A stretch of DNA of 24,813 nt from Bacillota bacterium (GCA_023392515.1 JAEVYX010000093.1:1-24813); one strand, 5' to 3'; counted from the stretch's first letter, positions 6,855 to 17,054 are shown. Translations and numbers: made by a program. The notes: generated by a model from the sequence alone, not told the origin.

Positions 6855-7979
6855 TTATTTTTGACGTTTGTATTCTTTATCCGCATACATTAGCTTGTCC
6901 AGATGCTTTACAAACTCCTCCGCCCGCATGCCGGATTTTGCGTAGTACACATCATAGCCCATACTGAAATGAAGGCCGTGGCGTGATGTTGACGTCATGT
7001 TATATTCATCCTGCGCCTGCCGGATTCGATGCACGGTGCCATTCAAGTCCTCCATGGTATCCGCATCCAGCAGGAGGAAAAACTCATCCCCGCCATACCG
7101 GGCCAGAAACCCCTTGTTATCCAAGGCCAGGCGCAGCAGCTTCACCAGATCCTGCAGCGCTTCATCGCCCGCATCGTGGCCAAGGGTATCGTTCATCAGC
7201 TTAAAACCGTCCACGTCCAGCAAGATACCGGAAAAACCCTTCTCGGAACTGTTTTCTATACACTCTTTCAGATATTGGTCAAAAGCCATCCTGTTATAGG
7301 CGCCGGTCAGGTAATCCGTTCCCAACCTGCTGTTTTGAATGGTCAAGTAGACGGTTAAAACGGAAACCACCATGGCCGGCCAGGTAGCCATCACCCCATA
7401 ATGCAAGACCTGAATGATGCTTCCAACCATGTGGGGGAATGGAAACAGGAGCAGTGTAAGAAAATACCGGCGGTCAATTTTTTTCTTCTGGATGAGGATC
7501 AGTGTAAAGGTATACAGAACAACCGAGTAGCTTATCAGCATATGAAGCCAAAAGAGCGGTCCCCGGTGGTAAACGTTTTGTGCGTCCACGGTAAAGTACC
7601 AGCCGGTATACAAGCTGAGTATCGTAATCAGACCGTTGAAAAGCACAATCGCAGATGCCACAGCGATTGTCGCTCTGGTTCTTGCCGCGTCATGAAAGAT
7701 TTGAAAATCCGCATAAACGAGCCATAACGCCGCGGGAATAACCGCAAGAATATAGAGCAGGACATTGGTGGCAATGTTTAGATAATAGAAAAGCTGCCCT
7801 GCCTTCTCATTAAAAATGTAAGCCAGGACATCAATAGGCTGCAGGACGATGGCTGCTTTCACGATCCACATAAAGATCCGGTGTGCAAACAATTGGCCCT
7901 GCATTTTGCGGCCGTCTATATATATGATAAAGGCTATAAGAAAAGCATATGCATTCAGCACATACGCTCCAATGACCAT
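6855..7979 (-). CDS. Membrane-bound GGDEF protein (putative diguanylate cyclase)
   Basis: The 374-residue protein has about seven hydrophobic segments in residues 1-215, a short linker, and a GGDEF domain (about 218-372). GGDEF is intact at 296-300 (RYGGDEFFLLLD), and Asp255 of LLDVDGFKLMNDTLGHDAGD is the expected metal ligand, so it should make c-di-GMP from GTP. No RxxD inhibitory site is present at the usual position before GGDEF, so product inhibition through that site is unlikely. The membrane part resembles 7TM sensor regions fused to signalling domains; its ligand is unknown. Start ATG 7979 follows AGGGTGAT. A symmetric hairpin lies just upstream. Substrate use of GTP is inferred from the motif. 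Confidence 0.9.
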   Translation of the reverse strand: MVIGAYVLNAYAFLIAFIIYIDGRKMQGQLFAHRIFMWIVKAAIVLQPIDVLAYIFNEKAGQLFYYLNIATNVLLYILAVIPAALWLVYADFQIFHDAARTRATIAVASAIVLFNGLITILSLYTGWYFTVDAQNVYHRGPLFWLHMLISYSVVLYTFTLILIQKKKIDRRYFLTLLLFPFPHMVGSIIQVLHYGVMATWPAMVVSVLTVYLTIQNSRLGTDYLTGAYNRMAFDQYLKECIENSSEKGFSGILLDVDGFKLMNDTLGHDAGDEALQDLVKLLRLALDNKGFLARYGGDEFFLLLDADTMEDLNGTVHRIRQAQDEYNMTSTSRHGLHFSMGYDVYYAKSGMRAEEFVKHLDKLMYADKEYKRQK

Positions 7980-7992
7980 GATGCATCACCCT

Positions 7993-8020
7993 AAAAAAGA
8001 ATTGTTCGCTATTCTTTTTT
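7993..8020. repeat. Perfect 10-base inverted repeat upstream of the GGDEF gene
   Basis: AAAAAAGAAT (7993-8002) and ATTCTTTTTT (8011-8020) flank an 8-base loop, 13 bases before the GGDEF start on the minus strand. It could act as a weak terminator-like attenuator in either direction or as a protein-binding site. Confidence 0.5.
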
Positions 8021-8254
8021 TGCCCTAATAAATTGTTTGGAGATTTATGTAATGCAACCCTGCAAATAATGTTATTAAAGATATCAATATGGCATTTGCA
8101 TACTCATGTTATCACGCCTGCTTCCGTTTGTCCAGATATTCACGAAAATGTATTAAAAAGGTCGTGCATGCATTCTTATATGGTTTTGCAAACAAAGCAG
8201 GAAAAGAACCACTGACTTGCCAAATAAAAGGTTTTACAAATCAATGCATATAGA
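8021..8254. other. AT-rich intergenic stretch without recognised gene
   Basis: The stretch lies between the minus-strand GGDEF gene and the prfC promoter. It is AT-rich, has no supported ORF, and no clear promoter for the GGDEF gene was found, though it must lie here. Confidence 0.4.
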
Positions 8255-8284
8255 TTGACAACCTCCCTCGCTTCATTGTAAAAT
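8255..8284 (+). promoter_or_regulatory. Strong promoter of prfC-typA
   Basis: A consensus TTGACA (8255-8260), an 18-base spacer and TAAAAT (8279-8284), with a TG dinucleotide (8277-8278) directly before the -10 box. Confidence 0.8.
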
Positions 8285-8290
8285 TACAAG

Positions 8291-8500
8291 TTGTTATTCC
8301 AAACTTCCATGCTCTCCCCAGGGGAGCAGCGAGGGAGCCGCAGTTCACTTGTTTTTCAACTGAAATCGGCGACATGTGCGGTGATTTCGGAAGAATTTCG
8401 CGAAAATCTATTCCTTACACGATTTTCTGGCCATAAAGCCGCAAGCTTACAGGCAAACCGTGCAAAGTCGTTCAAATGCCTATATTTGAACGAAATCCGT
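8291..8500 (+). promoter_or_regulatory. Long structured 5' leader of prfC
   Basis: The inferred transcript start leaves a leader of about 220 bases. Visible hairpins are GAAAATC/GATTTTC (8402-8408 with 8421-8427) and GTTCAAAT/ATTTGAAC (8470-8477 with 8484-8491), plus a GAAATC...GATTTC pairing and a GC-rich CCCC-GGGG hairpin farther upstream. The second hairpin sits 9 bases before the ribosome-binding site AGGAGG (8501-8506). It matches no riboswitch class that I recognise. Confidence 0.45.
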
Positions 8501-8513
8501 AGGAGGTAAATTC

Positions 8514-10145
8514 ATGCTGCCAGCCCCCGCTACTCCGGAATTCCAAAAGGCGCTTCATAACGAGGTGCAAAAGCGCCGCACCTTTGCCATTATCAGCCAC
8601 CCGGACGCGGGAAAGACCACCCTTACCGAAAAGCTGCTCCTTTATGGTGGGGCGATTCGCCAAGCGGGCAGTGTAAAGGCCAGAAAGGCCGAGCGCCACG
8701 CTACCTCCGACTGGATGGAGATCGAAAAGCAGCGCGGCATCTCCGTCACTTCCAGCGCCATGCAGTTTGAGTTTGACGGGTTCCGCATCAACATATTGGA
8801 TACGCCGGGCCATCAGGACTTCAGCGAGGATACTTACCGCGTACTGGTAGCGGCCGACGCCGCCGTGATGCTCATCGACGCCGCCAAGGGCGTGGAGGAG
8901 CAGACCATCAAGCTGTTCAAGGTCTGCCGCCTTCGGAACATACCCATTTTCACCTTTGTGAACAAGATGGACCGGGCTTCCAAAGACCCGTTTTCCCTGA
9001 TGGAAGAGCTGGAACAGGTGCTGGGCATCCGCTCCTGCCCCATCAATTGGCCCATCGGCGTGGATGGGGATTTTCAGGGCGTATACCACCGGGACAGCAG
9101 CATGATCGAATTGTATACCGGGGGCGATCATGGCAAAAGCAAGGTGCAAAAAACCGATATTGCCTTGAGCGACCCTTCGCTAAAAGACATTCTGGCGGGC
9201 CATTATATTAAAAGGCTGCAGGATGAGATTGAGCTTCTTGATGTGGCTGGGGACACCTTTGATTTGGAAGCCGTGCAGCAGGGGCAGCTTACGCCGCTGT
9301 TTTTCGGCTCCGCCATTACGAATTTCGGCGTGGAGCCTTTCCTCAAGCGATTTTTGCAGTTCACGCCGCCGCCTCTGCCGCGCAAGAGCGACATGGGGGA
9401 GATCGTCGCGGAAGACCCGGGTTTTACCGGCTTTATTTTCAAAATTCAGGCCAACATGAATCCCGCGCACCGGGATCGTCTGGCTTTTCTGCGCATTGTC
9501 AGCGGTGCCTTTGAAAAGGGCATGACCGTCTGGCACAGCGGCACCGACAAGGACATTCAATTAAAGCAGCCCCAGCAATTTATGGCCGATGAACGGGAAG
9601 CGGTGGAGGAGGCCTGGGCAGGCGACATTATCGGCCTGTTCGACCCCGGAATATTTGGGCTGGGGGATACCCTTTCCATCGGACGCAAGCTGCACTTTGA
9701 AGACATTCCCGTTTTTGCGCCGGAGCATTTCGCCAGGGTTCGCGCCTTGGACAGCATGAAGCGCAAGCAGTTTGTAAAGGGTGTCACTCAGCTGAGCCAG
9801 GAGGGCGCGATTCAAACCTTTATCCGCACGGAGCTGGGCCGGGAGGATTTCCTGGTGGGCGTCGTGGGCGTATTGCAGTTTGATGTGCTTTCCTATCGCC
9901 TGAAGGGTGAGTACGGCGCGGAAATCGTGCTGGAAAACTTGAATTTTCGCTTTGTCCGCTGGGTGAAGGCTACGCCCAAGCCCGTGGCGGACCTAAAGCT
10001 TACTTCATCAAGCGGCCGGGCCAAAGACAGCCAGGACCGGGACGTGCTCCTGTTCGAAAACGAGTGGAGCATTCGCCTGGCTTTGGAAAACAACCCCGGT
10101 CTTAAGCTGGCGGATACCGCCGCCCGGCATCTGGATTCCAAATAA
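8514..10145 (+). CDS. prfC: Peptide chain release factor 3
   Basis: RF3 is a translational GTPase that recycles RF1 and RF2 from the ribosome after peptide release. The 543-residue protein carries the G1 loop SHPDAGKTT (28-36), the RF3-typical RKAERHATSDWMEIEKQRGIS switch region, DTPGHQDF (96-103) and NKMD (150-153), then domain II and the RF3 C-terminal domain (QFDVLSYRLKGEYGAE). SHPDAG in place of the AHVDHG of EF-G and TypA is diagnostic for RF3. ATG 8514 follows AGGAGG at 7 bases. typA starts 15 bases downstream, so both GTPases are on one transcript. Codon use and length look normal. Confidence 0.95.
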   Translation: MLPAPATPEFQKALHNEVQKRRTFAIISHPDAGKTTLTEKLLLYGGAIRQAGSVKARKAERHATSDWMEIEKQRGISVTSSAMQFEFDGFRINILDTPGHQDFSEDTYRVLVAADAAVMLIDAAKGVEEQTIKLFKVCRLRNIPIFTFVNKMDRASKDPFSLMEELEQVLGIRSCPINWPIGVDGDFQGVYHRDSSMIELYTGGDHGKSKVQKTDIALSDPSLKDILAGHYIKRLQDEIELLDVAGDTFDLEAVQQGQLTPLFFGSAITNFGVEPFLKRFLQFTPPPLPRKSDMGEIVAEDPGFTGFIFKIQANMNPAHRDRLAFLRIVSGAFEKGMTVWHSGTDKDIQLKQPQQFMADEREAVEEAWAGDIIGLFDPGIFGLGDTLSIGRKLHFEDIPVFAPEHFARVRALDSMKRKQFVKGVTQLSQEGAIQTFIRTELGREDFLVGVVGVLQFDVLSYRLKGEYGAEIVLENLNFRFVRWVKATPKPVADLKLTSSSGRAKDSQDRDVLLFENEWSIRLALENNPGLKLADTAARHLDSK

Positions 10146-10160
10146 GGAAGGAAATAACGT

Positions 10161-11975
<1,815 letters not shown>

Positions 11976-12089
11976 CCAGGGGCGCTGCCCCTGGAAATTG
12001 CAAAACAATCAATCCCTTTCTGGCTCCTGTAAGCCGCAAAGAGCATAGCTTGCAAAAACGACCGCTGTCTGAATAGATGGCGGTCGTTT
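11976..12089 (+). terminator. Tandem hairpins ending the prfC-typA operon
   Basis: The first stem, CCAGGGGC/GCCCCTGG (11976-11983 with 11987-11994), starts at the base after the typA stop. The second, AAACGACCGC/GCGGTCGTTT (12056-12065 with 12080-12089), ends in a short T-rich tail and has A5 on its left, so it could also work in reverse. Confidence 0.65.
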
Positions 12090-12105
12090 GCGTTGTAACA
12101 CCGCA

Positions 12106-12134
12106 TTGCAATGTATGAAAACAGATAGTATAAT
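12106..12134 (+). promoter_or_regulatory. Promoter of the Nudix gene
   Basis: TTGCAA (12106-12111), a 17-base spacer and a consensus TATAAT (12129-12134). Confidence 0.75.
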
Positions 12135-12182
12135 GAGCCGTGCAAATCGATTTGTAAAATAATGTAATGCGTGGTGTTGGAT

Positions 12183-12650
12183 ATGGCGATTCGAAATGCA
12201 GCCAAAGCTCTTATTATTTCCGAAGGTAAAATCTTATTGAATAAATGCGTGGGTCCGCAAGGTGAAATCTATTACGACATCCCCGGCGGAGGGCAGCATC
12301 AGTATGAAACCATGGAGGAAGCCGTAATGCGGGAATGCCTGGAAGAAACCGGGCGCCTGGTGAAAATCGTGCGCTTTGCCGCACTATGTGAAGAGATTTA
12401 TGACAATGCCAAGCTTAGAGAACAGTACCCTGATTATGTCCACCGGGTGCATCATGTCTTTCTTGCCGAATTGGCAGATGATATCGTGCATACACCAACG
12501 GAAACCGATTGGCAGCAGGAGACAAACTGCTGGATGGATTTGCGGGAGATTCCCTTGCTTGATTTGCGCCCGAGGCTGCTGAAAAATCACCTTCTGCAGG
12601 TGCTCACATCTTCGGTACCCTTATACCTGGGAGCTGTTCATATGCCCTGA
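12183..12650 (+). CDS. Nudix hydrolase
   Basis: The 155-residue protein belongs to the Nudix family, which cleaves nucleoside diphosphates linked to another moiety using divalent metal. The Nudix box G-x5-E-x7-R-E-U-x-E-E-x-G is complete at about residues 36-57 (GGQHQYETMEEAV then MRECLEETG). The N-terminus IRNAAKALIISEGKILLNKC is typical of small bacterial Nudix proteins, which supports ATG 12183; in-frame GTG and TTG codons just upstream lack a better ribosome-binding site. The substrate cannot be predicted. It has its own promoter and converges with the SGNH gene with only 13 bases between the stop codons and no visible terminator. Confidence 0.88.
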   Translation: MAIRNAAKALIISEGKILLNKCVGPQGEIYYDIPGGGQHQYETMEEAVMRECLEETGRLVKIVRFAALCEEIYDNAKLREQYPDYVHRVHHVFLAELADDIVHTPTETDWQQETNCWMDLREIPLLDLRPRLLKNHLLQVLTSSVPLYLGAVHMP

Positions 12651-12663
12651 TTGGCAGAAAAAA

Positions 12664-13296
12664 TTATGGGACCATAACGGCGTCAAGCCACGCCTGCGCC
12701 ATCAGCGCAGCCCCTGCGGGGGTGGGATGAACGCCATCCTTTAGCCAATAGGTCAGCTCTTGACGGGTGCTGGCTTTGGCAAAAAGCCCGTCAAAGGGCA
12801 CGTAAATGGCACCGAATTCCCGGGCCAAAGCCCGCAGAATGTGGATTTTCGGATCCAGATCCTCCCGCCACAGCCCCCTGTCCTCGGGGTATGGCAGCAG
12901 GAAAGGCTCGCACAGAATCAACCCGGCTTTTGTATGCATACGCACATCTTCCAACATGGCCCGGCAGTTTTCTTCAAACTCTAGGGGGGAGGTTTCCAGG
13001 CCGGAATCGAAAAAACGCCAGGTATCATTGATACCAATCAGGATGGATACCCAGTCCGGCTGCAGGTCAATACAATCCTTTTCCCAGCGGAGGCGCATAT
13101 CGCAGCTGCGGTCGCCGCCCATCCCCCGGTTGATAAACTTAATTCCCAATTCCGGGTACTGGGCACAGAAAAAGGCGGCGGCCATAGCCGCAAAGCCCCG
13201 GCCCATGTCGTCAGGGTCAAAACGATTGCGGTCGCTGTCGGTGATGGAATCCCCTTGAAAGAGGATCATGTCCCCCTGGGCAAAAATGGGATGCAT
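12664..13296 (-). CDS. SGNH/GDSL-family hydrolase
   Basis: This is a predicted esterase or deacylase of 210 residues. All four SGNH blocks are present: GDSITD with nucleophile Ser17 (15-20), the oxyanion Gly in NRGMGGDRS (57-63), GIND with Asn90, and DGVHPT with Asp187 and His190. No signal peptide or membrane segment is seen, so it should act in the cytoplasm, for example on small acetylated or acylated sugars; the substrate is unknown. The frame is open further upstream, but ATG 13296 is preceded by AAGGAGT at 8 bases and gives the usual short N-terminus. Its promoter is arranged back to back with that of the GGDEF-HD-GYP gene. Confidence 0.9.
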   Translation of the reverse strand: MHPIFAQGDMILFQGDSITDSDRNRFDPDDMGRGFAAMAAAFFCAQYPELGIKFINRGMGGDRSCDMRLRWEKDCIDLQPDWVSILIGINDTWRFFDSGLETSPLEFEENCRAMLEDVRMHTKAGLILCEPFLLPYPEDRGLWREDLDPKIHILRALAREFGAIYVPFDGLFAKASTRQELTYWLKDGVHPTPAGAALMAQAWLDAVMVP

Positions 13297-13379
13297 CCAA
13301 AACACTCCTTCGCAGCGCTGAAAACGCCGGGATGTTGCACACCATACGGTTGATGGATTCAAATAGATTTTATGATTGC

Positions 13380-13408
13380 AGAATACATGGCATGGCGATT
13401 TTTGTCAA
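13380..13408 (-). promoter_or_regulatory. Promoter of the SGNH gene
   Basis: On the minus strand TTGACA (13403-13408), a 17-base spacer and TATTCT (13380-13385). The -35 box lies inside a 13-base inverted repeat shared with the opposite promoter. Confidence 0.65.
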
Positions 13409-13498
13409 TTCCTTTTTGGTCGATACGTGAATTTACATCATCCATTGCAATATGGAAAATAGCCTCGAATTTATTGCGCGTCATAAATTGACAAAAAT
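13398..13498. repeat. 13-base inverted repeat covering both divergent -35 boxes
   Basis: ATTTTTGTCAATT (13398-13410) and its exact reverse complement AATTGACAAAAAT (13486-13498) are 75 bases apart. Each copy contains the TTGACA of the promoter that reads outward from the region. Confidence 0.75.
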
Positions 13499-13517
13499 GA
13501 TAAAATTATGGCATAAT
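13488..13517 (+). promoter_or_regulatory. Promoter of the GGDEF-HD-GYP gene
   Basis: TTGACA (13488-13493), an 18-base spacer and CATAAT (13512-13517); an overlapping TAATAT at 13514 would give a 20-base spacer. Confidence 0.65.
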
Positions 13518-13589
13518 ATTCACAATTTGAATTGTTGATCGTATATTTCCTCTTCTCTGTGGTGGTGCTGGGAGGATAAGGCGCAAAAG

Positions 13590-16500
13590 ATGAACGTACA
13601 AAAGCTGATACTTGATTTTTTGGCCGGATGTATCCCTATTATGGCGGCGATTTATGTGGCGGCTGGTATCCGCTTTATGCGTCATACGGGGAAAAACGGA
13701 AATCCATATTATCCGTTGCTGTTATTTGCCTGCGCAATATTCGGCATGGGATATTACCTGGAACTGAAGGCATCCACGATAGTATTCAAGCTGGCAGCGC
13801 GCACCTTTGGCTATCTAGGGGTGATGCTGCTGCCCGCCCTTGGTATGCTGCTCACCCGGAGGCTGGTCAATGAAAAGCCGGTGCCGGATTTCCTTCAATG
13901 GGCGCTGTTTTCCCTGTCTCTGGGGCTTTGGTTTTTGTATTTGCTAAATCCGGTTCACGGCATGTTTTACAAAGAGGTTTCTGTGCGCAACCTAGGGCAG
14001 TACGTTATGGTTTATACGCCCAAAGGCCCATTTTTTCAGCTGCTCTATACGTATTTTGCCGTTTTTCTAATTGACGCCTGCTTCCTTCTTTTTAAAGCAC
14101 AGAAAAAGCCGGAAGCCAAAAGGAAAAAGTATATCCGCCTGCTTGCTTTTTTTGCAGTGCCGATTCCTTGCCTTATATGGCTTTTTTTAGGCCTGGACCG
14201 GTTAATCGATCCATCGCCTATATTTTTGTTGTTTCTGGGAACGTTGTGCTTGTTCAGCGAGGGAAAAAACGATTTGCTGCAAACACAGTTCAGCCGTTGG
14301 GAACATATGTTTTTAAGCGCGGCCGATCCTGTCTTTTTATTTCGCAAGCATTCTTTAATGCGCCAGAATCCGGCGGCAGACGCACTGCCAGGGGCAGATG
14401 TTCTGCCTGAGGATGATATATTGAATATGTTGGAAAACGCTGTTTTCAGCCGTGAACCTGTAGGCTTTCCTCCTGGTCATGCATCCATGTGGATGGACGT
14501 GCGTAAAAGTGTTTTTGATATGCGCAGCGGTTTGACCAATTATCAGTTGATCGACATCACGGAAAAACGCCTGGCATTCGAAAGCCTTCGGGCCGGCGAA
14601 GAGCAGTATCGCCTGCTCATCGCCCAGATGAAGCAGGGCCTGGCGGTTTTTAAAGTGATTCAGGACGATTTGGGAAAGAGCCCCTGCCTTCATTCGAATG
14701 CAGCGTTTGCCCAGGACATAGGTCAGCCGATGGATGCTATTGTTGGCAGAACTCTGGATTCGTTTTTCCCGGATATGGATCAGGAGTGGCATGATGCTTT
14801 TCGTAGTGTGGCAGCTGGCGGCTTGGCCCCAAGGCTGGAAAGGTATTTGCCATGGCTGAATCGGTTTTTTGGCATTCGCATCTATGCACCCCGTCCCGGC
14901 GAACTGGCTGTCATTCTTTCGGATATTACTGCCCGCAAGGCGGTTGAAAAAGAAAATGCGCACCGGGATATGCTGTTATTGGCTATTACGACGCTCACCC
15001 AAGACCTGCTCACAGCCAGGGAATACAGTCAGGTTCTTCCCAAGGCCCTGAATATGGTGGGGGAGGCGATGGATGTAAGCAGAATTTACCTGTTTGAAAA
15101 TGTATATAATGCAGGACGGATTGACGCCTTTGACCTGCGGGCGGAGTGGAGCGCTGATGCGGATATGCTGCTTAATGAAGAATCTGCCGTACAGCGCATA
15201 CCTGCGGCAAACATGGAGTTTATATTGCGGTCCCTGCAGGAAGGAACGCCGTTTGAAGGAGATACTGCAGCGCTGAATGACAGCGCCGTCAAAAGGGCGC
15301 TGGCGGAGCAGGGCGTTCAATCCATTCTTGCATTGCCCGTATTTGTACAAGGGCGGCATTGGGGGACCATGGGCTTTTTTGAATGCCGGCGGACCAGAAG
15401 CTGGACGAATACAGAAAAGAACATGCTGCAGCTGTTTGTAGGCTCCTTGAGCAGAGCTGTGGAGCGGTATGAAAATGAGCGGAAGCTGCGGGAAGCCCAG
15501 GAATGGAACAACGCCATCCTGCAGGCTATACCGGACTTGTTTTTCGTATTTACTCCGGAGGGGAAAATCGTTCATTTCCACTCCTCCGGCGCTTTGGATG
15601 CGGCGCATTTTGCCCCTGAAGTCTATATGAACCGGCTTGTATCCCAGGTTTTTCCTGAACAAATCGCCGACCCCTTCATGGCATATCTGCAGGAGGCATT
15701 ACGGGACAGTGGTGTGCGGGTCTTTGAGTATGAAATGAAACACCAGCAGGATATGACATATTTTGAGGCGCGGGTGCTGCCCATCAACCAAGACTTGGTT
15801 CTGGTTTTGGCAAGGGATATTACGGAAAACAGGAAGCGCCAGGAAAAGATAGAGTATCTTAGCTTCCACGACCAGTTGACGGGCCTTTATAACCGCCGCT
15901 ACTACAACCATCAAATCGAAGTGGAAGACCGGCCTGAAAAACTGCCTCTTGCCTTAATGCTGGTAGACGTCAATGGGCTTAAATTGACCAATGATGCTTT
16001 CGGCCATCAAATGGGAGACCTGCTGCTTACGAAAACCGCACAAATTCTGAAAAGTGTGTTGGGCGAGAAGGATGTGGCCCGCATCGGTGGGGATGAATTC
16101 ACAGTGCTATTGGCGAATACCGATTTGAAAAAGGCCCGGGAGCTTACGGCTCAGGTTCATCAGCTGATTGCGGAGGAATCCAACGAGCGCCTGATTTTCT
16201 CCGTTTCTATCGGCGTTGCGGTGAAAAGGCACGCATCGGAGGATTTCCGTGAAGTGTTCAAACAGGCGGAGGACGACATGTACCGCCATAAACTGTTTGA
16301 AGGCTTGAGCATGCGCAGCCGGGCGATCGGACTCATCATGAAAACCCTTTATGAGAAGAGCGCTCAGGAAATGGCACATTCCAAACGGGTCAGCGAATTA
16401 AGCGAGGCAATTGCCCGTAATATGGCATTGAGCGAAGATACCGTAAATCAGGTGCGCATGGCTGGATTGATGCATGATATTGGAAAGATTGGCATGGAGG

Positions 16501-16877
16501 ACAAGGTTCTTGGCAAAACCGGAAGGCTGGATGCCAAGGAATGGGGCCAGCTCAAGCGTCATTGCGAGGTGGGCTACAGGATACTGAGTTCCGTGCATGA
16601 GTTTTCCGTACTATCCCAATATGTGCTGGAACACCATGAACGCTGGGATGGCAAAGGCTACCCCAAAGGCCTTAAGGATGAGGAAATTACGCTGCCCGCC
16701 AGGATTATTGCCGTGGCCGACAGCTTCGAGGCTATGGTATCCATACGCACCTATAAAGAGCCGCGCAGCAGGCAGGCGGCGCTTAGGGAAATACGTCGCT
16801 GCGCCGGAACACAGTTTGACCCCGATGTCGCACGGGTGTTTGTTGAGAAGGTGATGGGGGAAAGCTGGGAAGAATAG
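13590..16877 (+). CDS. 7TM-PAS-GAF-PAS-GGDEF-HD-GYP signalling protein
   Basis: This 1095-residue inner-membrane protein combines sensing with synthesis and breakdown of a cyclic dinucleotide. About seven membrane segments occupy residues 5-225, followed by a PAS-like domain (about 335-450, ending in LSDITARK), a GAF domain (about 462-625), a second PAS (about 640-748, ending in LARDITENR), a GGDEF domain (about 755-905) and an HD-GYP domain (about 915-1090). The cyclase motif RIGGDEF (831-837) and VDVNGLKLTND are intact. The phosphodiesterase has HDIGKIG (HD at 962-963) and HHERWDGKGYP (GYP at 1023-1025), so both activities look possible. No RxxD inhibitory site is seen. Start ATG 13590 follows GGGAGGATAAGG. 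Which activity dominates, and the signals sensed by 7TM, PAS and GAF, are unknown. Confidence 0.93.
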   Translation: MNVQKLILDFLAGCIPIMAAIYVAAGIRFMRHTGKNGNPYYPLLLFACAIFGMGYYLELKASTIVFKLAARTFGYLGVMLLPALGMLLTRRLVNEKPVPDFLQWALFSLSLGLWFLYLLNPVHGMFYKEVSVRNLGQYVMVYTPKGPFFQLLYTYFAVFLIDACFLLFKAQKKPEAKRKKYIRLLAFFAVPIPCLIWLFLGLDRLIDPSPIFLLFLGTLCLFSEGKNDLLQTQFSRWEHMFLSAADPVFLFRKHSLMRQNPAADALPGADVLPEDDILNMLENAVFSREPVGFPPGHASMWMDVRKSVFDMRSGLTNYQLIDITEKRLAFESLRAGEEQYRLLIAQMKQGLAVFKVIQDDLGKSPCLHSNAAFAQDIGQPMDAIVGRTLDSFFPDMDQEWHDAFRSVAAGGLAPRLERYLPWLNRFFGIRIYAPRPGELAVILSDITARKAVEKENAHRDMLLLAITTLTQDLLTAREYSQVLPKALNMVGEAMDVSRIYLFENVYNAGRIDAFDLRAEWSADADMLLNEESAVQRIPAANMEFILRSLQEGTPFEGDTAALNDSAVKRALAEQGVQSILALPVFVQGRHWGTMGFFECRRTRSWTNTEKNMLQLFVGSLSRAVERYENERKLREAQEWNNAILQAIPDLFFVFTPEGKIVHFHSSGALDAAHFAPEVYMNRLVSQVFPEQIADPFMAYLQEALRDSGVRVFEYEMKHQQDMTYFEARVLPINQDLVLVLARDITENRKRQEKIEYLSFHDQLTGLYNRRYYNHQIEVEDRPEKLPLALMLVDVNGLKLTNDAFGHQMGDLLLTKTAQILKSVLGEKDVARIGGDEFTVLLANTDLKKARELTAQVHQLIAEESNERLIFSVSIGVAVKRHASEDFREVFKQAEDDMYRHKLFEGLSMRSRAIGLIMKTLYEKSAQEMAHSKRVSELSEAIARNMALSEDTVNQVRMAGLMHDIGKIGMEDKVLGKTGRLDAKEWGQLKRHCEVGYRILSSVHEFSVLSQYVLEHHERWDGKGYPKGLKDEEITLPARIIAVADSFEAMVSIRTYKEPRSRQAALREIRRCAGTQFDPDVARVFVEKVMGESWEE

Positions 16878-16881
16878 CAGG

Positions 16882-16910
16882 TTGACAGAAGGTGTCCTGT
16901 TTGGTAAGCT
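16882..16910 (+). promoter_or_regulatory. Promoter of the Mef-like exporter leader
   Basis: A consensus TTGACA (16882-16887) starts 4 bases after the upstream stop codon; a 17-base spacer leads to TAAGCT (16905-16910), a weak -10 box. It would give a leader of about 155 bases before the transporter. Confidence 0.55.
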
Positions 16911-16969
16911 AAACATGGTTTGGATGTCAGTGGCCTCCGCTCCTGAAAATAAGGGAGGATATGCGAATT

Positions 16970-16993
16970 ATGACTGCCTCTTTGTTCCTGTAA
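16970..16993 (+). CDS. Short leader peptide MTASLFL upstream of the Mef-like exporter
   Basis: The seven-codon ORF starts at ATG 16970, 11 bases after the strong site AAGGGAGG (16951-16958), and stops at TAA 16991. An in-frame ATG at 16961 would add MRI but sits too close to the ribosome-binding site. From memory, the streptococcal mef leader peptide begins MTAS as well (MTASMRLR), and erm leaders of the MTHSMRLR type are related. Those peptides stall ribosomes in the presence of macrolides and switch a downstream hairpin. Here the +x+ motif RLR is absent. Position, size, ribosome-binding site and downstream gene all fit an attenuation leader; function is inferred. Confidence 0.55.
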   Translation: MTASLFL

Positions 16994-16995
16994 GA

Positions 16996-17054
16996 TAAGC
17001 CGGGTGAATTTGGCTGCCTAAAGCAGCCCTGTTTGTCATGCTTTTGCTTTACAG
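16996..17054 (+). promoter_or_regulatory. Probable attenuator of the Mef-like exporter
   Basis: A stem GGCTGC/GCAGCC (17012-17017 with 17023-17028) is followed by the T-rich CTGTTTGTC. It competes with at least two other pairings: AGCC with GGCT upstream (16998-17001 with 17012-17015), and TAAAGCA with TGCTTTA downstream (17019-17025 with 17045-17051). Mutually exclusive stems between a leader ORF and a resistance-type gene are the hallmark of transcription attenuation. The same hairpin could instead simply end the upstream gene. Confidence 0.45.

Noticed and set aside
14355..14963. 202-codon antisense frame inside the GGDEF-HD-GYP gene
   Set aside because: No start signals and no domain; lies opposite the PAS domain of a well-supported gene.
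16924..16998. 24-codon ORF (MSVASAPENKGG start) overlapping the exporter leader
   Set aside because: No ribosome-binding site upstream; the overlapping MTASLFL frame has a strong one and the expected size.
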